Shown: positions 7,830 through 15,227 of the stretch, one piece after another
How the letters are laid out: each line of letters begins with the position of its first letter
Numbering within the stretch: position 1 is the first letter of the stretch
From: Saccoglossus kowalevskii
Taxonomy: Eukaryota > Hemichordata > Enteropneusta > Harrimaniidae
Length of the DNA stretch: 15,227 nt
Assembly: GCF_000003605.2 (NCBI RefSeq)
Contig: NW_003120426.1
Location: 83,790-99,016, forward strand
Direction of reading: 5' to 3'
Notes under the pieces: generated by a model
Told to the model about the DNA's origin: nothing
The model's database searches: none
Seen by the model: only the letters and a program-made list of their open reading frames with translations
Position numbers and translations under genes: made by a program

Positions 7830-8441
7830 GAAATCCCTGCGAGTGAGCAGAATTTTACTCATACACTTTGCTGAGTACATGTGCAGATAACCACCCATAG
7901 GATTCTATCTCACTATCTTGTTGATGAAAGACATACACAGGGTTTACAAAACTCACAATCTCTATGATGACAGGAAGTTGATTTTAACTGGTGAATCCTA
8001 CAATTCCCTAATTTTTTTTTTCATAAATGTTGATTCCTGTAGCTAATGGGGAGTTATGTTTATTCAGTCGAAAATTAACGATGAGACAATGAAAAATATG
8101 TAAATATATGCAGAAATAATGGTGTTTTAACATCTGAAGAATTAGGATTAGTAGCAGTTAGCTAGCATTACATATGCTGCAAATTGAAAAAGGAGCAAAT
8201 TTAGAATAGAATTCAGTGTAAAACAGAAGTCCAACCATTAGACACTGCACACTGCATGTAGGTCTTTCTGTCACTTGCTTAAAGTACACATAAAACTGAC
8301 CTTTTCTGGCATCAATCCATCACGATGTACTTTGAATTTCCGCCACTTGCCATTTGATGAGAACTAAATTCTCTTACTTGAAGACCCTAATTAACAGGCA
8401 ACATTTTTTTGATTACTTGTAATAGGTTTCATTTTACATAA
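7830..8441. other. AT-rich DNA with one weak exon-like segment
   Basis: Mostly AT-rich. The 63-bp minus-strand segment 8363-8301 lies between AG and GTCAGT and is open in phase (FSSNGKWRKFKVHRDGLMPE plus K). The acceptor has a poor pyrimidine tract, and another minus frame in the same stretch is equally peptide-like, so no exon is called. Confidence 0.5.
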
Positions 8442-8443
8442 TA

Positions 8444-9587
8444 CACAGTAACCTTGTTGCAATGACATTTTAGTTTGTTATAGTGGAGTGTTCACTATAC
8501 TGAAGCACATAATACATTGGGTTTGTTATAGTGAAGTGTTCACTATAATGAATCACATAATACATTTGGTTTGTTATAGTGAAGTGTTCACTATAATGAC
8601 CACATCCACATAATACATTGGGTTTGTTATAGTGAAGTGTTAACTATAATGAACCACATAATACATTGGGTTTGTTATAGTGAAGTGTTCACTATAATAT
8701 AGCACATACTACATTGGATTTGTTATAGTGAAGTGTTCACTATAATGAAACATAATAAATTGGGTTGTTATAGTGAAGTGTTCACTATAATGAAGCACAT
8801 AATACATTGGGTTTGTTATAGTGAAGTGTTCACTATAATGAAGCACATAATACATTGGATTTGTTATAGTGAAGTGTTCACTATAATGAAGCACATAATA
8901 CATTGGGTTTGTTATAGTTAAGTGTTCACTATAATGAAGCACATAATACATTGGGTTTGTTATAGTGAAGTGTTCACTATAATGAAGCACATAATAAATT
9001 GGGTTTGTTATAGTGAAGTGTTCACTATAATATAGCACATAATACATTGGATTTGTTATAGTGAAGTGTTCACTATAATGAAACACATAATAAATTGGGT
9101 TGTTATAGTGAAGTGTTCACTATAATGAAGCACATAATACATTGGGCTTGTTATAGTGAAGTGTTCACTATAATATAGCACATAATACATTGGATTTGTT
9201 ATAATGAAGTGTTCACTATAATGAAACACATAATAAATTGGGTTTGTTATAGTGAAGTGTTCACTATAATGAAGCACACACTACATTGGGTTTGTTATAG
9301 TGAAGTGTTCACTATAATGAAACACATAATAAATTGGGTTTGTTATAGTGAAGTGTTCACTATAATGAAGCACATAATACATTGGGTTTGTTATAGTGAA
9401 GTGTTCACTATAATGAAGCACATAATACATTGGATTTGTTATAGTGAAGTGTTCACTATAATGAAGCACATAATGCATTGGGTTTGATATAGTGAAGTGT
9501 TCACTATAATGAAGCACATAATACATTGGGTTTGTTATAGTGAAGTGTTCACTATAATGAAGCATTCATTATAACAAAGTTACAGGG
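8444..9587. mobile_element. TA-flanked element filled by a palindromic satellite
   Basis: The left end after TA (8442-8443) reads CACAGTAACCTTGTTGCAATGA (8444-8465, here split as CACAGTAACCTTG and TTGCAATGA). The reverse complement of the right end, inside TA (9588-9589), reads CCCTGTAACTTTG then TTATAATGA. Counting the TA, 19 of 24 positions agree. A TA duplication with inverted ends is the hallmark of Tc1/mariner-pogo superfamily elements and their non-autonomous derivatives. No transposase is present. Almost the whole inside is the 48-bp array listed separately, whose unit repeats the inner end motif TTTGTTATARTGAA. I infer that the array grew from the element's own end sequence. Confidence 0.65.
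8473..9565. repeat. 48-bp minisatellite, 22 full units plus a partial
   Basis: Units start at 8473, 8521, 8569, 8622, 8670, 8718, 8764, 8811, 8859 and so on every 48 bp to 9530. The third is 53 bp (5-bp insertion); three are 46-47 bp. Each unit has a hairpin palindrome, arms TTATAGTGAA and TTCACTATAA around GTG, followed by a spacer like TGAAGCACATAATACATTGG. Marker variants (TATAGC, GAAACACATAATAAATTGG, missing T in GTTGTT) recur in the same order at 8670-8810, 9003-9145 and 9146-9241, showing a higher-order block of about three units. As 48 is a multiple of three and the core is palindromic, both strands have open 16-residue repeat frames; these are artefacts of the repeat. Confidence 0.96.
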
Positions 9588-9589
9588 TA

Positions 9590-10755
9590 CTAACTAGCAT
9601 ACATGTATGGGTGAGTGGTTTATTAAATCAGATTTTAATTTTTTAATTGTTCCACATCTTTAATTAAATGCCACTCTTCCATACAAAGGTATTGCACTAT
9701 ATTCATCAGTCACAAAAACTGACTTAAAAATGTTGTTTTGGGAAATTTCTTTCTTCTAATTGTAATCAGAAGTCACATCAGTGCTCATGCATTTTGAACA
9801 GAGTTCGTGAGAACCAACATTCATACATTATGCAGTTTTTTTGGTAAAAGGTGCCTAGTGTTTCCATAGTAATGGTAATGGCATGAAATTGAAACGACTT
9901 TTATTGACTGTTATTTGCAAGTCTGGTCATGAACTCAACTCCCACTCATTCTCGCTCAAACATTTAAAATGTATCTGATTCACGAAAAATAAAATAAAAT
10001 TTTTCTTTTTTTAACACATCTCCAATCGAAACAAAATTCAGAAATTAATTATTTTTATTGGTATTTCTGCTGCTGTCCATTCGATAACGCTATTATTTTG
10101 TATATGTAAATTTTTATATTTATTTTATTCATAAAAGAGTATTTCCTGTAAACAAACATATACATGTGTTGTTTATGTCGTATAGGACCTGTATTAAATA
10201 TGGTGCATACCAACAACGATGAAAATCAAAATTAAACCATGATAAAAAAATTCAATGAAAACAATCACATCGTTATTTTAAACAGGAATTGTTCAAGAAG
10301 TCATTTTATGTAAATACATGCACCTTTAACTGTGCAAACAATTCAGTACATGATTCTTGTTATAAGGATTTTCTATCCTACTATATATTTATCCCATTAT
10401 TACAATGGAATAAACAAAACAAAGATCCCACCACCCTGCTATAAGCACCTACCACCCCCACCATATTTGGTGCAGCCCTATTGTTAATTTTTTTTCTTAC
10501 AAAATGGTCATTGCTGTGTGACAATGCATGACATTTTATCTGCAGTATCAAACCATATAAAAGCAGGAAAACAGTATCATTACAAGATCAAGGTTGAGAA
10601 AACAATGTTTATTTCTGCACACACCATATATAATGCTAATTTCATCGCGTGCATGTAATTATATACTCCACTACATGATTTAAATTGTACAGAGTCACCT
10701 AATTCTATTGAACATAAGGGCTGCCTTCATTTTGCAAATGATAATATTCTTTCAT
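9590..10755. other. AT-rich DNA, no gene seen
   Basis: AT-rich with no convincing frame. It holds an X-box-like GTTTCCATAGTAAT at 9860-9873 and a short C-rich patch with a CArG box near 10451-10470. Confidence 0.6.
10451..10470. promoter_or_regulatory. CACCC patch next to a perfect CArG box
   Basis: CCATATTTGG at 10461-10470 is an exact CC(A/T)6GG serum-response-factor site. It directly abuts ACCACCCCCA, a KLF/Sp-type CACCC word. Such pairs occur in muscle and immediate-early enhancers. The match is exact but short, and no gene is nearby. Confidence 0.3.
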
Positions 10756-11226
10756 CGGCAGGTCTGTCCTTTTGTTATATACACGCTCGTATGTACAGTG
10801 CTATCGCACTGCTATCAGTAGACATCATACATTCTGTTGTAGTTTTTGATTTTATTTATTCACGTCGCTAGTTTTTGATTTTATTTATTCACCTCGCTAG
10901 TTTTTGATTTTATTTATTCACCTCGCTTGTTTGAAGAAACATCAGGTGGCTATACGTTTTGCCGCATCATCTGATAATCACAGGTGGCTTTTTGTCATAT
11001 GACCTCTGGTGTGAAATCGTACTGACCTGCTTATTATAAAAAGAAAAAACACAAATGCTTTCGAATAACCTTTCTCTGACCTTATGCGTATAACCGCAGA
11101 TATTTATTTTAAGATCGTTTCTAGGTGGGTGGATATTTGTCTGAAGTTACGTAATGTCGGAATTGTCGCCTGCTGTGTCAGGGATGTCGCTGCATTCTCA
11201 TCACAGCTTGTGCGATTAAAAATCCG
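10756..11226. promoter_or_regulatory. CpG-dense patch in a CpG-poor window
   Basis: I count about 21 CpG dinucleotides in about 470 bp, close to what base composition predicts, while neighbouring DNA (for example 11281-12241) has roughly eight in 960 bp. This could mark an unmethylated regulatory region, a 5' end or a recent insertion. It contains the 29-bp triple repeat and, at 11229-11104 on the minus strand, a 41-codon open frame (MRIFNRTSCDENAATSLTQQ and on). A plus-strand frame at 11084-11284 overlaps it; neither resembles a known family to me. Confidence 0.4.
10841..10927 (+). repeat. 29-bp direct repeat, three copies
   Basis: AGTTTTTGATTTTATTTATT followed by CACGTCGCT, repeated exactly three times at 10841, 10870 and 10899. 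Copies two and three have CACCTCGCT, one base different from the first. The near identity means a recent expansion. Confidence 0.95.
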
Positions 11227-11898
11227 CATACCCTGTTATCTATTATGGTATATACTTTTCAAAACATTCACAAACTTTTCATGAAATTCTTCAAAACATT
11301 TAAGCAATTTGAGCATGCAATTAAAATTGTTTAGGACCACAGACATCATACGTGCTCAAATTTCTTGTAAATAAACAGTGAAATTTACAAGATACACAAC
11401 GTACATGAAATAAATTATTATACCCCATGTTCAAGATCGTGCACTGATTGGACAGTCATGGTCAGATGGTGAAGAATAAAGCCCATTCAGAAAAACAAAA
11501 CAAACAGTTTATTATTTTATTCATGATTTTATTATTGCCAATATGCAGTTGTTTAGAAAATAAAAAATAAAAATGTAGTCTTCCAACATTTGGGTTATAT
11601 TCGGTTTATTATTTGGTACAATAAAACAAATATTGTTACTTCAGTGTTAGTCAATATACTGTTATAATGACCCTGAGAGGAAATATATACTTTGGCTGTG
11701 CCTCAGTCAATTATTTTCTCATAGGGTCATTAATACTAAATAATGACCTCCACTACAGATAAGTATTTGCTTACATGGAATTTGGACACATGCTGCATAA
11801 CAATCACTATCTTTTAACAATGATTTGAATATAATATTACAATTTATTTAATCTCAAACTCAATATTGTGATTATGTTTCAGTTGTATAATAAATTAG

Positions 11899-11952
11899 AA
11901 TTAATAATTTTACAATACAATAATTTAAATTAATAATTTTACAAATACAATA
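11899..11952 (+). repeat. short tandem duplication of about 29 bp
   Basis: AATTAATAATTTTACAATACAATA at 11899-11922 (AATTAATAATTTTACA then ATACAATA) recurs at 11928-11952 with one inserted A. Two copies only. Confidence 0.75.
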
Positions 11953-12396
11953 TGCATCACAAATAATCACTGCGTAATATTTCATTATTGAAAAATATTT
12001 TACTGCCACAAATTCAGTCACTTTATTGTGTGAATATTATTTCTGATTGAATAATTACTTTCAATAATGCTTTGTGGTTTTGTAAACACCTATTAATGGC
12101 ATATGCATGTAGGTGTTTGTATCAATTCACTGGCTGTGATGAAATTATTACATGTATTACATGTAACATAATACTTCTGTCACAATTTAAGTTTCAACTT
12201 CAGGAGTTTCCATGACAAAAGTTATAATAATATAATATAATATAAATGCCGCTTACGTGTGTGAATACCTTGTATACAAATACCATAAGTTACCCACATT
12301 GTATTCATAGCATGGGACCCATATTTAACATAATGTGTTGTGTGAGACATTAACATTTAAACAAAATTAAAAAAATCACTAATGGAAAATGATTAA

Positions 12397-12410
12397 GTTG
12401 CCATGGAAAC
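12397..12410. promoter_or_regulatory. X-box-like site GTTGCCATGGAAAC
   Basis: GTTGCC-AT-GGAAAC fits the RFX X-box in its first half exactly and misses only one position (A for Y) in the second. It is the best of five related words in the window (2984, 4604, 5093, 9860, 12397). Confidence 0.3.
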
Positions 12411-12975
12411 TGACTTCAGTCCCCCTCATTTTAGTACTCTAAATTCTCTTTATAAGTATGATATTCAAATTTTCAGTGCATTTGAATTTTTGACAATTTT
12501 TGTGAAATATTTTTACTTATAATTTCTCATATCCAATATTGAGAATTAAATAAAATTGTTTTTAATTGTATATAATTTATAATTTAATTGTATTTTAATT
12601 GTTTATCTATTTGAATGCCAATGCTATTTGAACTCAACCTTTAACAAAGAAAACCTGTAAAATGTATTTAGTATTTTTTCAAAACTGTGAAAATATAAAG
12701 GTGCAAAATGTCAATGTTTTGTGAAAAAATTAATTATAATTTTTCATTTTTAACTACCGGTAATTAACATTCATGAGTTTTGTAATAAGTGGACATTTGA
12801 AAAATGTTAGTGGGGGGGTTGATGAGAAAAGCAGAAGGGCAAAATGAATGACTAATGAATAATGTAAAACAATTGATGAAAATAGGAAAAAAAGAGGTTT
12901 TATTCTTGTTATTTGGAAATCAAAATTGCACAACCAGTATCCTTGCTCCCCCCACCTGAGTTTTTAAATGGATAA

Positions 12976-12987
12976 CCCCCCCCCCCC
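12976..12987 (+). repeat. C12 homopolymer
   Basis: Twelve consecutive C, preceded at 12946-12955 by CTCCCCCCAC-like C-rich text. The only long C run in the window and, with the G7 at 12812-12818, one of two G/C homopolymers. Confidence 0.95.
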
Positions 12988-13301
12988 TACAAGCATGAGG
13001 TATTTAGTACAGCTAGAGTAATGGTAGTATAAATTAATTTTTTGTTAAAATTCAATCACATTCTCACATTTAATCAAAACAAAACCTGAATATCTGCTGT
13101 CACTTTTCTTGGCATTCTTGTCCAGATTAGATTGGCTTTTGTCGTTGTCACTCGCCAAGGTTGGAGAATGAAACTCACATAATGACACTCAACGTATGCT
13201 GCTGTAGAATATGAATTGTTTGATTATCAATTATTGACTTGACATATGTGTTAGAGCCACACCTTCAATTTCTTCTCACTGGGAATGTAAAATTACAAAT
13301 A

Positions 13302-13344
13302 ACCTTTGACCTTTAATCTAAGTTCACACATTGACCTTTGACCC
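13302..13344 (-). promoter_or_regulatory. two DR1 nuclear-receptor motifs
   Basis: TGACCTTTGACCC at 13332-13344 reads GGGTCAAAGGTCA on the minus strand, an exact direct repeat of receptor half-sites with one-base spacing as bound by HNF4 and RXR dimers. AACCTTTGACCT at 13301-13312 gives a second DR1 with one mismatch in a half-site. The 13-base match and the close spacing of two copies are unlikely by chance, but no target gene is visible. Confidence 0.35.
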
Positions 13345-14825
13345 CAATTAAGGCAACTTGGTGGATTGTATACATAACCATTTATGTGACATTCAAAAAA
13401 AATCATTCGGAAATATATATTTCTCTATATTTGACTATTGAAAGTGGATAAACATTAGACATTTGTAGTTGGAATTATTTTTTAGGTAGTACGTTTTACA
13501 GTTTATCAAAATTAAGCGATATAGCCATTGCCAAAAAAATGGCGCTCTGTTAACAATAACATTTTAGTAGTGAAAAGACTTTAATGCTCTTATCAAATCT
13601 TGATTCTTGAGTGTCAGATATTATATGGTTTACAAATGATATGACTGTATTTCCTTGAGGGCGCTGTGTGACCTACTATCGCATATGTTCAGTATTTGCG
13701 CTATACAAGGCGCACTTCAAACAAAATTGAAATTTCGTGACAACGCTAGATTTTAAAGTCATGCTAAAATGATTAAAATAAATATTGCAGTCCCTAGATG
13801 TTATAGTGAAAACATTCAACATTGATTTCAATTATTAAATTATTTATCAAATTGAATTTCAATCAATTGTGTTTAAACCATTCTTGTGTGGATATCTCAT
13901 AATAACCTTAATAATTCACATCTTTTTGGCCCAAATTCAATGAATATATAGCACTATGAGAAAAAAATAAACTAAAATTACAGTCAATGTGATTGGGCTC
14001 TCGGTGGAAACTCCCCTGAGATTTATGCATTATATATGCACAAACTCATTTGTACACTCCTTATATGGAAATTCTACTTCCTAATAAGGTATTGATGAGA
14101 TTACAGTGTTCTATAACAGTCTGCATGCCATGAGTGCAATAAACAACATCACTCTGGGACTTAATACCATATGGCAGATGTAGCTGTACAACAATAAAGC
14201 ATTGTTAGGATATTATGGAATAGGACGAGATGTACCCATTAATTTTTACTGTTTTTGTACTTTGATGACAAGAGCTATACTCACAGTGGTGACAATTTAA
14301 TGTCACTGTTGTACACCCGGACTGAACCTTTTCACCACCAGTTTACTCAATTCGTCACAAATTCACAAAATAGTCCTGTTGATAGTCTGCTTTTACCTTC
14401 AGAACACTGGGACAAAAATAGCAAATTTTTTTGAGTAAAAACTAAAAATTTACTCGAATCTTATCTGTTGGTTCCAAAATTAGGGTTCATTCACAGAAAT
14501 ATTGAAGAATATAAGAAAAAAGTTTTTACAGTATGCAAATGTTTCAGGAAAGTTTTTTTTTAAAAAGTGTTCCTGATCTGTTCAGACGTAAAAACTAATT
14601 ATTTGTTACTCATTTTGTAAAAAAAATATTACTATTATTATAAAAAAAAAATAAAATAAGTGGAGCAAGGCATTGTGGGTCTGACCTATTGAGGAGATGT
14701 CATATTTTCTTTTATACATACCAATTATTTTATGATTTCAATTTATTGCTGTCGTAAACAAGAAGAGCTTGTGCAGGATGGCTGCCATTCATCATTGAAT
14801 ATGGATTAAAGCCTGTTTTTTTGAT

Positions 14826-15067
14826 TGATTATTGGTGAAATACTGTAGTCAATAAAATGTAAATTTTGGTATAAATACTAAGAAAAATATAAAATTATTA
14901 ATTTTATAATTAAAAAGAATTAATAATTTTGGATTTCTGTTTTCAGTTCAATAATCTGGTAATTATAATTTGACTGGCTAATCAGAAGTGAATTGAATGC
15001 TTTATATTTTTTGAAAATGTCCAATTTGTATTTTTTATACATGGATGATTTATGGTGAAATACTGTA
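14826..15067 (+). repeat. 22-bp direct repeat, 220 bp apart
   Basis: TGATTATTGGTGAAATACTGTA-like text at 14826-14847 recurs at 15046-15067 (shared core GGTGAAATACTGTA). The sequence between and beyond is not similar, so it is either chance, a short duplication or the two marks of an insertion. Confidence 0.5.
14891..14930. repeat. AT hairpin, 13-bp perfect arms
   Basis: AAAATTATTAATT at 14891-14903 and its exact complement AATTAATAATTTT at 14918-14930 enclose a 14-base loop. There are no G/C pairs, so it is a weak structure and probably a by-product of AT-richness. Confidence 0.7.
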
Positions 15068-15227
15068 AACAGATTTTATTTCACTGATTGATAAATTTTT
15101 GACAGTGAAAATGTCACTGTAGTTTTTTGTACACTTCAGTTTATTCTGAATAGCATCAATGGTTTCTAAATTACACAATGAACATTTTTTTTTACTTAGT
15201 TATATTTTTATTTTTACTGTTATACTG

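Larger units (their letters stand above)
11227..12975. other. very AT-rich DNA, no gene seen
   Basis: Long AT-rich stretch with simple AT words (ATAAT repeats near 12225-12243, alternating AT-rich text at 12540-12600). Stops are dense in all frames. Notable short sites are the X-box-like GTTGCCATGGAAAC at 12397-12410, TACCGGTA at 12755-12762 and a G7 run at 12812-12818. Confidence 0.6.
12988..15227. other. AT-rich DNA to the window end, no confident gene
   Basis: AT-rich sequence with a few GC-richer islands. Minus strand 13173-13086 reads in part FHSPTLASDNDKSQSNLDKN before a possible donor CAG/GTTTTG. Minus strand from 14195, after TTGTTGTACAG, reads LHLPYGIKSQSDVVYCTHGM. Both are short and unsupported by partner exons, and the plus strand is also open over the second. 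Other items are the DR1 pair, an AT hairpin and a 22-bp direct repeat listed separately. Confidence 0.5.

Noticed and set aside
8709-9565. Open frames on both strands of the 48-bp array (16-residue repeats such as YYVLHYSEHFTITNPM and CYSEVFTIMKHIIHWV).
   Set aside because: The period is a multiple of three and the core is palindromic, so both strands stay open automatically. Length variants break the frames and no start or splice context supports them.
8473-9565. CRISPR array.
   Set aside because: The whole 48-bp unit is repeated, including the part that would be spacer; there are no unique spacers, no cas genes, and the DNA is eukaryotic in character.
12812-12987. G7 and C12 tracts as inverted ends or a quadruplex.
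   Set aside because: Flanks of the two tracts do not match in inverted orientation and there are not four G runs close together.
14762-14797. Kozak-like AGGATGGCTGCC start near 14776.
   Set aside because: The frame ends after six codons (MAAIHH) and no donor lies within it; the minus frame MMNGSHPAQALL is equally unsupported.
1-15227. Telomeric, rRNA, mitochondrial or viral origin.
   Set aside because: No telomere-type repeat, no recognisable rRNA or tRNA segment, no dense coding and no recognisable viral protein frame.

Overview
The window looks like non-coding nuclear DNA from an animal, probably a marine invertebrate. It is very AT-rich (about 30% GC by eye) and mostly CpG-poor. It is full of A and T runs, carries two minisatellite arrays and several small inverted-repeat elements, and has no long open reading frame outside the arrays. 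Frequent ACATGTA-type words and two TACCGGTA octamers are a weak hint of a lophotrochozoan such as a mollusc, but I cannot place the organism. Nothing looks bacterial, viral or organellar. There is no rRNA, tRNA, CRISPR array or confident protein-coding gene.

Layout: positions 1-1152 are a 72-bp tandem array cut by the window's left edge, with 15 intact POU-type octamers. AT-rich DNA follows, with two weak exon candidates (1652-1754 plus, 2594-2719 minus). A composite repeat, A-B-A', occupies 2795-3111, and a second copy of B lies at 4509-4629. Positions 5269-5570 look like an old short element with decayed terminal inverted repeats, bordered by two near-perfect palindromes. A diverged fold-back lies at 6952-7081. 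A clear MITE-like element with 34-bp inverted ends lies at 7526-7749, followed by a TATA/initiator-like motif pair.

The most interesting structure is 8442-9589. A TA-flanked element with inverted ends of about 22 bp is filled almost completely by some 22 copies of a 48-bp unit. Each unit holds a hairpin palindrome that resembles the element's own inner terminal repeat. This looks like a MITE whose end sequence was amplified into a satellite.

The right third (9590-15227) is mostly AT-rich sequence. It holds a CpG-dense patch (10756-11226) containing a three-copy 29-bp repeat, a CArG box, two DR1 nuclear-receptor motifs, an X-box-like site, a C12 tract, an AT hairpin and a few short peptide-like open stretches. 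No set of genes working together can be described. The window reads as intergenic or intronic DNA shaped by small DNA transposons and tandem-repeat turnover.
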